From the NCBI GenBank assembly GCA_037447655.1, contig JBBHKE010000123.1, forward strand, positions 151,737 to 215,736: DNA of 64,000 nt, given 5' to 3'. Origin of the DNA: Zygnema cylindricum (taxonomy: Eukaryota > Streptophyta > Zygnematophyceae > Zygnematales > Zygnemataceae). Positions within the stretch are counted from its first letter, which is position 1; every line of letters begins with the position of its first letter. Positions 12,560 through 24,800 of the stretch are shown here, one piece after another. Position numbers and translations under genes: made by a program. The notes under the pieces were generated by a model, which was given only the letters and a program-made list of their open reading frames with translations, had not been told where the DNA came from and searched no databases.

Positions 12560-13050
12560 TCAAAGACTTTGAACATAATTTTTGAAATTCCAGCGTGGAA
12601 TTTGTTTGTCGTAGAGACTTACAAGGGAATGTCAGTGATAAGGTTGTCGGGTTTCATTGAATCTTCCAGCCGGTGGTAGTTGCCCTTTTTGGGTTGTTTC
12701 ATTTTGGATCAGTTTTTTATGTTTTGATTTCTCGTACGAGTTTGTTTAGGTTTTTTTAATCCTGTAACTTGTGTTTTAGATTTTTTCTACTAGTAGAAAG
12801 AGGAGTCGTTTATTGGTTGACAAGCGTTTAAGTGACGGTTTGTCATAGTACTCAAAAGTATATGTGTTTTTGAAAACTTTCGGATTAATACCGAACTTCA
12901 TGTATTTATGTGCCTCGTTGTTTTAGTGTAGATTGAATTCAGTTACATGCATCTTCGTTGATTTCGGTGTGTACTTGTTTCGTTTGCACTTTTAATGAAT
13001 ATGGATTCGAACTACGGAGTAGAGGTATGTACGGACGAAGGCCAAAGTAT
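12560..13050 (+). other. 3' flank of pseudogene copy A, no gene
   Basis: After the pseudogene stop the sequence still matches the reverse complement of the region downstream of the intact gene, roughly to 12,800 (shared CGTAGAGACTT and TTTTTTGGGTTGTTTCATTTTGG-like stretches). It then becomes unrelated. No coding signal was seen before the Copia-2 LTR. Confidence 0.5.
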
Positions 13051-13441
13051 TGAATTAGTAGTCATGACAGCGGGCAGGAATACAAAAAGGATAGAAAACT
13101 GGACAGGTAAAATAATTGCAAGAATAGTTAAAAAGGATAAAAATTACAATGGAGACAAAAATGCTAAAATAATACCTGACTGTCCTAAAGTCTACGTGAT
13201 CCCGAAGGGTTACTTGTCTTTTCCTAGCATGACGAAAGGGCAAGGTGTCCTTTCGTAAGAAGTAAAGAAAATATCTAAATCTGAATCTAAGCCAAAGGTA
13301 CAATATCTAAATCTGAATCTAAGCCAGAGGTACAGAAAATAGATAACGAAAAGTAGAATACTCGACTACGTTATCTACCACTTAAACTAATAAATCAAGT
13401 TTGTAACAAAGGATAATAAGGACGAATCTAGGATTCCAACA
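13051..13441 (-). repeat. Copia-2 3' LTR (391 bp)
   Basis: Matches 17,772-18,169 with scattered substitutions and small indels. The other LTR carries a partial duplication of TTAGAAAATTGGGCAGG and an extra TTAGAGTACGTGACATTCT-like stretch. More divergent than the Copia-1 LTR pair. Confidence 0.9.
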
Positions 13442-13454
13442 CCCCCCCGCTTTG

Positions 13455-16400
13455 CTAGAAACGGAGGCCGGCGGAGGACCGGTGAGCTTCGAATAGTGGC
13501 CGAGGAAGAGCCTTTGTCAGAAAATCGGCCATTTGTTGAGTAGTGGGGCAGTGGTAGAAATGAACAGTGCCTGCAGCAATGGTCGGTACGACTAGGAAAG
13601 TCAACCGCGAACCAACTTGAATCACACGGTATGACTTGAACTTACGTGAACCGAAACTACCAAGCAATTTCCACGTCACTTCTATAGTACTATTCAAACA
13701 TACGTGAAACAAAACGAACACTTAATTTCTACGTCACTTCAAATATCCAGCGACGAAACTACTTCGTCGCTAACTTTCTACGTCACTTCAATTATCTAGC
13801 GACGAGACAACTTTCGTCGCTAGTCGTCGCTACTTTAACTACGAGATTATCTCGTCGCTAAGTAAGTGCTCAGTACAATATCCTAACAGTTACCCCCCCA
13901 GTCAACATCGCAGTGGCCGACGAGAGCTGGAGGAGAAAAGCCCGTGAAGGTGAGTTTTAAATTCCGGGTACCTTGAAGGTAGCGTAGGACTCTTTTGGCT
14001 GCAAGGAGGTGGTCAGTGGAGGGGTTGGATACAAACTCACTAAGCTGGCCAATAGTTACAGCGATGTCTGGACAGATTCCAATCATGGTATACATAAGGC
14101 TGCCAACTATAGATCTGAACTGATCATGTATTTCTTTGGGGACAGGCCCACCACAGTTTCGAAGGAGTTTGACATTTGGATCTAGAGGGGTTGAGATAGG
14201 GGGGCAATCAGCCATGGCAAATTTGGTCAGAATTTCACCTAAGTATTTTTCTTGAGAAAGGTAAAGAGTTCTAGTGAGATGATTTCGACCGACAAATATG
14301 CCAAGGCAATACTCTACTTCCCCTAAATCTGTCATTGAGAAGTGAGTGTTGATCATGAGTTTGACAACATGAATGAGAGAAAGAGAGGGGCCAGCAAGGA
14401 GGAGATCATCTACATAGATGACAAGTATGACGAGTGTGATTGTAGTACCTTGAATGAAGAGACCAAAATCTGCATCTAATTTGGAGAAACCCTCACAGAC
14501 AAGAATTGCCTCGAGATGATTGTTCCACACTCTACAAGCTTGCTTGAGTCCATAAAGGGATTTAAGGAGATGACATGCCAGATGTTCTGCCCCGGGAGAC
14601 ACATAGCATTCCAGTTGATTAAGGAAGATTTCTTCAGTGAGGGAACTGTAAAGGAAGGCAGTGTGCACATCTATGTGGTGGACATGCAAGTCTTGTGCCA
14701 CTGCAAGGGAGAGAAGAACCCGAATGGAGGTGAATTTTGCAACACGGGCATAGGTCTCCGTGAATTCGATGCCCTCTTTCTAAAGAAATCCTTTAGCCAC
14801 AAAACGAGCTTTGGATAGGTCGAGACTTCTATCAAATTATGTTTTGACTCGAAAGACCCATTTCGATCCGATTACTTTTCTACCAGAGGGCAAGGAGGTA
14901 AGTTCCTTGGTGTCGTTCTGTTGGAGAGACGCAAATTCGGAATCGGTCGTGGCTTTCCATTCGGCAACATGAGAACCGGCCATGGCAGCAAAGAAGGTAA
15001 AGGGAACAGCAATGGTGGCAGAATTCGCCGTTCAATGACTAAGAAGATGCGCCTGAAGGCGTTCACTTCTGCAAAGGGCAAGAGCGGATGGAGGAATTTG
15101 GTATAAAAGGTCTTTCGAGTGAACGGGAGAAAGAGATTAGGGATCAAATTTTTGTTCGAAGGAAGGGTGATGGTGTGGATGGGGAAAGGAATGCAGAAGT
15201 TGAGTGGAGGAAGGTAAGGAAAGGGGATTGGTAGAGGGAGTGGAGGGAGTAAGGCTTGTTAAAGGGAGGATGACAAAAAAAGGGTGAGTGGAAATAAGAG
15301 AAGATAGTCTAGGGAAGGAGACAGATTGGAGAGGATGCAAAATACGCATGGAGTCATAGATTTTTACGATAAGGGGCATTTCATTGAAGGCGAAGTCTAT
15401 GTTGAGGACGACCTAACATTCCTTTGTCAGCCAAATATGGTAAGCTTTGGATTTCGTGTTGTAGCCGACTAAGACGCCATGTTTGGCACGCCAATGCCAC
15501 ATGCCTCCAAGTGCCGAATCTTTGTTCCAAATCTTTGATCCAAGCATCGCAGCCGAATATTTGAAGGTGTGATACGTACGTTTTGGTACCGGTCTAAGCC
15601 TCATATAAGGTAACAACAAGTAACCCGGAAGTAGGAAAGCGATTGCAAATGTAATTCGCCAGCGATTGCAAATGTAATTCGCCAGCGATTGCAAATGTAA
15701 TTCGCCATCGAGACAAATTTTGCCCAAAATGTGGTGAGCAGAGTGGAAAAATGTAACATGGAACGGGCCACGTTGAGGAGGGCTCGGTTGTACCTCTTTG
15801 ATACACCATTTTGCTAAGGGGTATTGGTGGTCGTGAATTGGTGAGTGATGGCGTGAGTTGCAACGAAGGAAGAGAATTCATTGGAGAAGTATTCACCTCC
15901 ATTATCTCTACGAATGGTTTGAATTCTGTCGCACAGTAAATTTTCAACAAGGGCCTTATACTCTTTGAATTTGTGAAATGTGTCACATTTTATATGTATG
16001 GGATAAAGAAAGGAGTAGCGAGTTGCGTCATCGAAGAAAGTGGCATAGTAGAGCACACCAGTGGGGCTAGGAGTGGACATTGGGCGATAGAGGTCAGAGT
16101 GGATTAATTGGAGTGGATTGGAGGTTTTGGAAGTGCGAGAGGGAAATGATGGTCTGGCAAGTTTGCCTTCAACGCAGCCAGAACACAAGACTAGTTTTTT
16201 TTCGGTGAATTGCTCTAAGACATTGACAAGACCTTTACAAAGTTGGTGTAGGCCGGATTGGGACAAGTGTCCATATCGAAGATGCCATTTGGATAGAGTG
16301 GAAATGGCAAGAGGTGTGGCGATGTTGGCGGATCCAATGGTGGAAATATATGTGAGAATGTAGATTGAACTAACTTTAGTTCCAAATCCGACTGTACTAT

Positions 16401-17786
16401 CACCAATGGAAGGATTAGTAGTGGAGAAAAATTTGATATTGGTGTGGGAAAAGACAGATGTGGCGTCTTGATGAAGAGCGGCACCGACAAAGAAGAGATT
16501 TTTTTTTAAGGCCAGGGACAAGAAGCACATGCGATAGTGTGATAGAAAAACAGGTTGAAATCTCTTTTGGTGTGCAGATTTGTCCAAAGTGTGTTGCAAT
16601 GAGGGTCGCGTTGTTGCCAAGGAGTATCGTCATATGCAGACAAAGAAGAGCAATCGTGGTAAACCAATGGGATCAACAAGATAGATGGTAAGAGGCGCTG
16701 GAATCGATAATCCAAGAATCTGCTGATTCAAAAAAATTGAGAAGGGAAGACGTATTCGAGGCGTAGCCAAATTTGAATGAAGACAATACGTACGGATTGG
16801 TTTGGTTTGAATTATCCATCGTCAGATTTGGATTAGGAGGAAACAGACTATAGGTGTACTGAGGGTACGTATTAAGAGTCAATGGGGAGCCCTCTGGGAG
16901 ATTTTGGTGACAGGGGATCATGGGTTGGACAAACGGATTGGTTGGTGAAAAATGATCGTTAGAGGTTGGAAAAGTCGCTTCAGTAGTTAATGCCTGACTG
17001 GAGTAGAGATTTCGGCCAGAATTCTGTCCACGTCTAGGTTGTCGTCCATAATTCTCTTGACGGTCGTTTTTTCTTTTCAGTACCGCGCAGACGTCAACGA
17101 CATGATCCGGCCCGCGGTAGTACCGACAGGAGGAATTTTTGGAAATTCGATTGGGTGGAGGAAAAGTAGCCAGAGCTACACCATGATTGGGGAATAATTG
17201 TGTTTAGTCTCTTCGTGAAGTAAACTGGTTGTAATAGATGGGATGGTGAAGGTTGTAGATGATTTGTCGATAGATGAGATGAAGGTCGAATAGGACATTG
17301 GAAGACCGCCCAAGATGGAGGAAATGATGTCCTCATCCAAGACTACAGCACCTACGTTTTTGAGACAGCCTGCAACAAATTTGAAGTTGTTGATGTGGCT
17401 TGAATAGATTCGACATGATTTTTCTAAGCAGTGTATAGTTGGCGGCGAAGAAGTAGCTTGTTTGACCAAGATTTGTTCTCAAATGCAGTGGACAAAAGCT
17501 TCCAAACATCGTGTGCTTTGGTGGCATCACGAATGAGATCAAGTTGCGAGAGTTCAAGTGCGAGAACCTGCCCAGAGTGCGCCTCCTCATTTCAAGCGAG
17601 CCAGGCGGATTTAGCGGCGGCATCGGAAGGTTCCCCTTCGCTTCCGTTTATAACAGACCAAAGTTTTCCGCGCCAGAAAAGGTGGTCAATCAGGAATTTC
17701 CAGCCGTAGAAATCCATGTCATTGAATTTAGCAACGGTATTCAAACTAACGGGGAGAGGCCCATAACCTATTGAATTAGTAGTCAT
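13455..17786 (-). pseudogene. Copia-2 gag-pol remnant
   Basis: Minus-strand fragments in three frames give the copia order. Gag starts about 17,786 (FNDMDFYGWKFLIDHLFW). A zinc-knuckle region (CRYYRGPDHVVDVC) lies near 17,120-17,080. Protease near 16,730 reads DSSASYHLS in place of the usual D-S/T-G-A, so the catalytic glycine is lost. Integrase follows (WHLRYGHLSQSGLHQL, CSGC, HSDLYRP, RRDNGGEYFSNEF). RT contains KWVFRVKT, the YVDD box and CPPISTPLDPN (14,701-13,883). RNase H is interrupted after HCDVDWGG by the nested repeat and resumes with PTTQQMADFLTKALPRPLFE (about 13,540-13,470). Several stops, including one before QNGVSKR and one in GFL*KEG, also fit C-to-T changes. Confidence 0.88.
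13590..13893. mobile_element. Nested non-autonomous repeat with TAGCGACGA units
   Basis: About 300 bp interrupt the Copia-2 RNase H frame between HCDVDWGG and PTTQQMADFL. The insert carries several direct and inverted copies of TAGCGACGA / TCGTCGCTA (13,740-13,860) and GTGACGTAGAAA-type units. A related sequence lies at about 33,680-33,880, sharing TACTGAGCACT, then TTAGCGACGAGA, then TTCGGTTC. Subterminal GCGACGA arrays resemble plant CACTA-type DNA transposons, but no CACTA terminus was confirmed. Confidence 0.6.
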
Positions 17787-18169
17787 GACAGCGAAGAGGA
17801 ATACAAAAAGGATAGAAAATTGGGCAGGTTTAGAAAATTGGGCAGGTAAAATTATTGCCAGAATAGTTAAAAATGATAAAAACTACAATGGAGACAAAAA
17901 TGCTAAAGTAATAACTTAGAGTACGTGACATTCTGACACCTGTCCTACAGCCTACGTGATCCCGAAGGGTCACTTGTCTTTTCTTAGCATGACGAAAGGG
18001 CTAGGTGTCCTTTCGTAAGAAGTAAAGAAAATATATAAATCTGAATCTAAGTTAGAGGTACAGAAAATAGATAACGAAAAGCAGAATACTAGACTACGTT
18101 ATCTAGCACTAAAACTAATAAATCAAGTTTGTAGCAAAGGAGAATAAGGACGAATCTAGGATTCCAACA
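17772..18169 (-). repeat. Copia-2 5' LTR (398 bp)
   Basis: Starts TGAATTAGTAG and ends GGATTCCAACA on the + strand. The same motifs bound the partner LTR. In element orientation it is the promoter-bearing LTR. Confidence 0.9.
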
Positions 18170-18213
18170 CAAAGTACTCAAACCTGATGGAAAACATTTC
18201 ATGACTTAGAGGC

Positions 18214-18434
18214 TACACCGTGAATCGCTATTAGCGTTAAATTTTGTTTTGCCACTTAAAACATTTTTTCTTCGTACACATATGTCGGATTGTAGATCTG
18301 ACTGTTGCGATTGAAAAGTAAGATTCTCAGATTTCTATTGGTGGTCTCCATTTGAAAATCGGAGAAGTGTGTACGGAGAATAGATGTTTTAAGTGACGAA
18401 AAAATTATCAATACTAATAGTGATACACTGTGTA
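18214..18434. mobile_element. MITE with TA target duplication (family M, copy 2)
   Basis: Left end TACACCGTGAATCGCTATTA; the right end in reverse complement reads TACACAGTGTATCACTATTA. About 221 bp with TA at both outer ends. The interior (CGGATTGTAGATCTGACTGT) closely resembles copy 1 (CGATTGTAGATCTAACGGTT), so the two share ancestry through their length and not just at the ends. Confidence 0.75.
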
Positions 18435-18945
18435 AACGTCTAATGAGAGTAAGGAATCGCAATTTTTTATTGCTTGTGATTAAATGAAAAACTTTTAGTT
18501 TACTTCTTTGTCGGCAATGCTACAGTTTTTAATTTCTTTATTTTATGTGTCAATGGCTATTACGGATGGTTTTATTGTTTTCTGTCAATTTTGGTACACT
18601 ATATTTGTGATGTTTCCATTTATATTTGTCCTTCAATGTTTCCTTGTGTGGGCGCACGACGTTAAATGTCAAATAGTCTGTTCTTATTTTTAGAGGTATA
18701 ATATTTTATTTCGTAGGCTGAATAGTACGCACTATTTTCCAATTGCCACGTTAGTACGGTTCAGGTTGTTTTCGTTTTCGTAACTTCCCGTTACGCTGCT
18801 AAGCGCATTTTGATTCTTATCGTTTCGTCTTGTCGTTTTAAATTTGTCGTTTTATTTCTCACAAAAATCATATTGTAAAAGATCTATTTTTATATATTAT
18901 TAAAACCTTTGTGAGACTCTTTTGCAACACTATTTTCTTTTGTTT

Positions 18946-18998
<53 letters not shown>

Positions 18999-19763
18999 TT
19001 GTCTTTGGCCATTTTTTCTTTATTATATTCACTTTTAATTCTTCTTATTTTATCATAATCATGACTGATGTTATAACAATAGTAAAAGGTCCTATTTCAA
19101 AAAACATTGTTGGTTGTCGGTAAGACGCACATATTGGTTATCAAAAAAAGAGATATTGATACACCATTGTTTAGGCAAGAATATCGTAGCTCGTATTCGA
19201 CTCCGGATAAGGAAGCCATCAACCACCATCAAGAAAAGGAGATGAAAAATCAGTTACATGAACCCCGACATTCCAACAACAAAAGATATTCTTTAACTAT
19301 TTAATGTTCTATATAGTTTTGGAAGATGTCGCTCTCTCAGTCTCACCTTCTTCACACATCACCGTATGAAAATGTTCTCACATTAAACATGACTAAATTA
19401 AACAGAGTAACACAAAGAAATAGAAATATTAGACTCGAAAAAATCACGAAATAGGATGAGAACAACCAAATCAAAAACGTACGGTAAATCAAAATAAATA
19501 AATTAGTCCAAAACGAAATAACCCAAAAAAACCATCCACCGCCCACTAGACGATTCCATAAGACCCCGCTATCCGACGAATGACTTTTTTTTGAAAGTCT
19601 CTACGATTAATAAATTTCATGTTGGACTTTCGAAATTCTTGGTCAAGACCTTTGCTCTTTTTGTCAAATCCTATCCCCCATTCTAAGTTTGAAACTGTCG
19701 CCTCAAGCTCCCAACAGATTGTGGCCGTAGGGTGGGAGAAAAAGGGTCACCAAGAGGTATCTA
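18435..19763 (-). other. Non-coding flank 3' of the LRR gene, with (TA)n tract
   Basis: Contains a (TA)n microsatellite at 18,948-18,995. The part from about 19,763 down to 19,400 matches the 3' flank of copy A and should hold the 3' untranslated region of the intact gene. No convincing coding frame was seen. Confidence 0.5.
18948..18995. repeat. (TA)n microsatellite
   Basis: About 48 bp of uninterrupted TA dinucleotides. Open frames through it are artefacts of the repeat. Confidence 0.95.
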
Positions 19764-21860
19764 TTATGGACGAGGAGAGAGAGGAGGGGAACTAGGAGCT
19801 TTGGATTGTGGAGGAGGATAGGAACGGGGACGTGGGGATGGTGGAGGATTAGCAAGAGGAGGGAAGGAGCGTGGAGGGAAGGAGCGTGGAGGAGAGATGG
19901 AGCGTGGAGGAGGGAAGGAGCGTGGAGGAGGGAAGGAGCGTGGAGGAGAGATGGAGCGTGGAGGAGGGAAGGAGCGTGGAGGTGGTTGTTGTTGCAGCAC
20001 TGCAAAAAATGCAAGAAGAAGTTATTTTGTCAATCACACAGTTTCTCGCCACACAACTAGCAATGTCTTTTATATTTCAAGGACGGTAGGCATATAGGAA
20101 AGGGTATATAGTTTGGAGGTATAAAAAATTCAGTGTTCAAACTTTATCTTTTTTATAACATATAGCTGTAGGTCAAGGTAGGATGGTTGAAGTTACGGAA
20201 CACACTGAAAGAAAAGTGGAGAAGGTGGGAATGAAAATTTGACGGGGCGGCAAGAAGTTGGCAATGAAAGTTGAAAAGATATGTGAGAGAAGGTGATTAT
20301 TTGGGGGGCAAAGAGAGAGACGCTAAGGAGGATGGCTTGATTTTAAAAGGTGAAAAACGAACGGGTATTCATTCTATATATATGTAGATGTACTCCCTTT
20401 TCGTCTTTTAAATTTTGAAAATTGAGTACTGACATTTTTCTCGAGAGGCAGAATACCAGCTATCAGTATAATGCGTTAATTACGTTTTTATTTTTTGTAG
20501 TTAAAACACAATCCTTCATTGGCTCAAGACGCCCTTTTACCGTGATTTTCATCAAGAATAAATCCATGATTGACACAAAAACGATCGCTAAACTTGAAAA
20601 ATAGAGAATTTTATACAATGATTATAAAAATCGCTTCAAACTGTCTACTTTCACATTTCCAAGGATAGTAAGTTCGATATTCACCATAAATTAAGAAAAA
20701 TTTGGAATATTTGAAATATCCTCTTACCCGTACATTAAAAATAGAATATTTGCCACTTTGAGATCTTTGTCCACAAAGCTTACAAATTGCTAAGCATTGA
20801 AGTTTTAAGTTTGATAAAAGCAAATGCTTGTGGATTTCGTAAAAAGCTTTAACACTCGCAAAATTCATGGACGAAAAAATTGCTGGTGGATGAATTTGAG
20901 AATCACAAATTTGACGTTTATGGAATCCGCAAGTGAAAATTTTAACATCCGAAAAACTTGTGAACAAGTTGGTTTAAATCTTCGGATACTGTGCTCAAAG
21001 GATCCGGACATCAATAATACTGTAGAAACCAATATCTACAGCGAGAAAATCATAAAAATAATGTATTCATCTAATCAACTGCCAATAGTTAAACTGAATA
21101 CACCTAATAGCGATGAAAATTCCTAACTGATGGTCATCTTGGGAACCATGAACCATCTTGATTTCTATGGTTTTTGCATAACGAACAACTACTTTGTCGT
21201 TAGAAATTTTGAGCTTTGACTACTTTCTCGGAAAATATTGATTGGCCTTGGTGGAAGAATTTCGTGAGAGGGAATGATGTCATCGGTGCTTATTGATGGG
21301 GAAATTGTTAGATTTATTATGATTTCAAAGTTCAAGATTTCGCCAATGGTTCGCAAATAATACACTTTTATGCTTTACACTATCCAAAGAAATTATTGAC
21401 TAAGAAGTTATTATCATACACGGAGACGAGACCATGAGTATCATATTGGTAAGAAAAGTATGAGTATAGAAGAATAAAAATTCAGCAAGTCGTTTTCATT
21501 TCGTAAAAGCATTTTAGAGTGGGTCTTGTAAAAGAAGAACATACATTTGCAAGTGAACTTGCTCGCTTGATTGTTGTACCCTTTATTGCATGCACATGTA
21601 CGCGATATCCCGGTCGTGCCATTGGAGCAAATACCGCCTCCCCCACAAGGCCCTCCTGGTTGGGTCGCATTGCAAAACGCTTCACAATTGCTTTTACTTC
21701 GTTGTTTGTTGGGTGCACACCCAGTTGGGAGGCTTGAGCCAAACAAGCAGTTGGCACTTAACTCTCCACAGGATGGGTGTGTATTGACTCTAAAAATTGG
21801 CCCGGTAAAGTAGTTGTTTGAAATAGCACTGGAAATATGCTCCAACATTGTAAAAGAAAG
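19400..21860 (-). repeat. Arm B of the inverted duplication
   Basis: Reverse complement of arm A (3,400-12,800 minus Copia-1 and a MITE). It includes the last two exons of the intact LRR gene, the intron of about 1.5 kb between them and the 3' flank. It is oriented tail to tail with arm A, and Copia-2 occupies most of the spacer. Confidence 0.8.
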
Positions 21861-24800
21861 AAACTGGTAAGCCTTAAAAATTAAGAAAATATATATATGA
21901 AAGCAAATACAAAAAATTATAAAAAATAAGGATACACCATGCTCTTTGTATCATGAAATTAGACCAGCATTTTTGCTTTAAAAAAAATATGCATCCACAT
22001 GAAATGTTATTTGACATTGTGATTGATTGATAAAATACGAAAAGAAAAATTGTCACCTATATTTTCGACTTCTTGTTGAAGTTTTCTAAATAAGTCGCTT
22101 ATCTAAAAATCAAAACTAGTAATTGGGGATATGGATAACTCAAAAAACCCTTGAAATATGACATTAAAAGAAAAGTGAAGAAAAAAAAAATTGATGATAT
22201 TTTCAACTATTATCTTCAAAGATATTTCATATTTGAGAATAATTGTAAATGTTAAATTATACAATGTGGAAGAATTTTTTTTGCAACACACGACTAGCGT
22301 TTTCTCCACACTTTTGATGGGCAATAGTTTAATAATTCAAAAAATAAAGGGTAATCAGTAAAACCATTAGAATAAAACAAACTAGGAAACGGAGAAGAAA
22401 TAAATTGTTGCAAAACGAAATATTCTCCCACCACATGGATTTTTCTTTAAATTCCATCCCCCAAACCCCCCAACCTCCCCTACTCCCCTCCACAATTTTA
22501 TGCTTCCGCACCACATTAATTTCAATCACAATCCCCTCTAACCGCCCTCCTCCCCTTTCCTCCATCGTCACATCCTTTAACTTACAACTTAATATGAAAC
22601 ATTTTTTGCTCCAGAATTTTTCATTAATTAAAACTTATTGTAATTTAGTATCCATTTTTGTTTTTTTTTTTCTTTTTTTTTCTCTTAATATTTTAATTTT
22701 TTTGTTGTCAAGGTGACTTTTTCTTCAAAGTTTGCATCTTTTCACTTTTAATTTTGTTTAATTTCGTTTTTCGTTTTTTTTTATTTTTTAATATTTAATG
22801 TCATTAAGTAATATCAAACATTAACATGGTTTATTATCAAAAACATCTATGATTATTATTATTAGTCTTTTCGTCATTATTGTTATCAATTTTATTATTC
22901 ATTATTAGTGTTACTCATTGTTATTATTATTTTTTATCATTACAATTACTTCCTTTATCATTGCAATTATTATTATGGTTTTATTTCTATGATTATTTTT
23001 ATTAGTGTTACCAATTTCACGGATCCTAATTAGACTTTTGGAAAGTGGTTATGACATAATATATGAAAAATTGAGCTTATACTTTCAAAATGAGATTAAA
23101 AAAAACCACTATCGAAAAGATTTTGTTTCAAATGACTATGCCGAAAAAACTCTAACCAACGAAAAAATGTGATTTTACAATATTCACCACAATGATTGCA
23201 AAAAACAATGACAATTTAGAGTACACTTTTTGTGCGCAACATAACCATAGTGTCATGTGTCTTACAAGTATTGGAGGGATATCATTTGAGCGACAGAAGA
23301 TGGAATGCTTCCACTCAACTGGTTGGTATCTAGATCACTGTAACATTGCCCAACCAATTCATCAAATAGCAAACGGTTATGATTTTTACAATCCACAAAA
23401 AGTAAAAATAAAAAAAAATCCCTGAAACTAAAACAATTTAAAGAACACTTTGGATGCACAATAAAACTAACACCATAATATCATGTGTAAATGAATTAAA
23501 AAAAAGAATAAAAGGGTCATATTTAAAAATCTTTTAACAATTCTTATAAGTTAGTAAAATAGATTATTGTGATCAGTGTTTACTTTTAGTAATGGTTATA
23601 TGGCATTTGTTACTATTTACTATTGCAAAATTTATTATTATTGGAATTCATTTACTGTTATAGAAACTCATATTTTTACTAATATTTTTTTACTATTAAA
23701 TATTTTTATTACTTACACTTGAAGTAAATATTTACGAATGTGTTTTATGATTACGATATATTTATTATTTTTATTCAATATTCAAACTTATCAATATAAA
23801 CAACAGAAATATTATGTTTACTACCATTTTTTTCTATTATGGTTGTTTTTTAATGTTTATTATTTTCATTTTTATAAGTTAATAATTTTTTCTTGTTCTT
23901 ATTCAATATCGTTATTTTTTCTTATTTTTAATAGCTTTATTATTTATTACTAAATCCAAACCTAAGCTGCAATTTCAATATTTTTTCTACCTGCATCGAC
24001 TTTCAACAAGAATAAAGATTTCTACAAATCTATGATGTACTGAATTTTAGCAACAAACTATAATCATCATTAACAGTACACTTTTGATACATAACATAAC
24101 CATAGTGTCACGTGTCTTACAATTCTTTGAGGGATGTGAGTTTAACAATGGACGATGGAATGTTTCCACTCAGCTGGTTCCTATACAGATATCTGTAATA
24201 TCGGCCATTCTCCTCCCCTTCCCCTTGGCCCTTGAGTTAGTATGGGCTACAAGGCTATACACCAAAAAAGAAAACTCAATAAGATTATATAACAAGGTAA
24301 TGTGACGAAGTTTTTACAAACAACCGTCTTACAAAAATTGATAAACATAGTGTTGTTCGTATTTAATATGTAACTAATAGATTTAACCCTCTTTTCCTAT
24401 TTGACAAGCTGAAAAGGTGAGCAAAACACCTCCACAAATATTAGAGAATTCTTTTCCAAGTGAAAAAAACAGCAAAAAAAAGACAAATTACAAAATAAAG
24501 AAGATCCGGTCCCTAAAAACTACCCCGCTTACTCATGTTCCTCTTTTATGAACAAAAACAAAAGATTAGAAAAGATAAGTATATAAACTGCCGGTTTTAG
24601 TTTTTTTTTTATTATAATAAGTTCTTTACGACATTTTAATTCTATATTTTTCCGTACATGAGATGCATCCCCCCAACCTCTCACTTCCGCCCTCCTTTCT
24701 TTTTTCCAATGGGAATAAGAGTAGCACGGCGAAACGAAAGGAGGAGGGAAAGGTAGAAGGCAAAGACGGTGGAGGGTTGAAAGTGAGAGGGGTGGAGGGT

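Larger units (their letters stand above)
3400..12800 (+). repeat. Arm A of a large inverted duplication
   Basis: With Copia-1 removed, this segment matches the reverse complement of about 21,860-19,400. Matching landmarks: the Cys-rich exon; the intron stretch after it (CCGTGTATGA near 9,873 and its partner near 21,420; GATGACATCATT-like near 9,995 and 21,275; CATAGAAATCA near 10,118 and 21,165; GCGAGTGTTAAA near 10,425 and 20,850); the Pro-rich terminal exon; and 3' flank through the CGTAGAGACTT motif near 12,612 and 19,600. Divergence is moderate, with many substitutions and indels, so this is an older duplication than the Copia insertion inside it. Confidence 0.8.
13051..18169 (-). mobile_element. 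Copia-2, degenerate LTR retrotransposon
   Basis: Reverse-oriented Ty1/copia element with LTRs at 13,051-13,441 and 17,772-18,169. In sense orientation the LTR begins TGTTGGAATCC, a common copia start, and ends CTAATTCA. A polypurine tract (AAAGCGGGGGGG on the minus strand, just above 13,441) precedes the 3' LTR. AAAGTA occurs one base outside each LTR (13,044-13,049 and 18,171-18,176) and is probably the target duplication. The body has gag, protease, integrase, RT and RNase H in order, with many stops and frameshifts plus a nested insertion of about 300 bp near 13,590-13,893. It lies between the two arms of the inverted duplication. Confidence 0.9.

Noticed and set aside
12995-13258. 87-residue plus-strand frame
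   Set aside because: It crosses the Copia-2 LTR boundary and is antisense to the element; no domain.
14516-15379. Plus-strand and alternate-frame ORFs inside Copia-2
   Set aside because: Antisense or shifted readings of the decayed polyprotein.
19851-19985. CRISPR-like regular repeats
   Set aside because: Units are contiguous, 15-18 bp long, without spacers, and in a eukaryotic coding exon.
19806-20097. Plus-strand Gly/Glu/Arg- and Trp/Arg-rich repeat frames
   Set aside because: Antisense of the coding minisatellite. The minus-strand PPPRSF frame joins the upstream exon in phase and is conserved in copy A.
19400-21544. Search for a receptor kinase domain downstream of the LRRs
   Set aside because: No kinase motifs were found; the frame ends in a Pro-rich tail with a stop shared in position with the paralogous copy.
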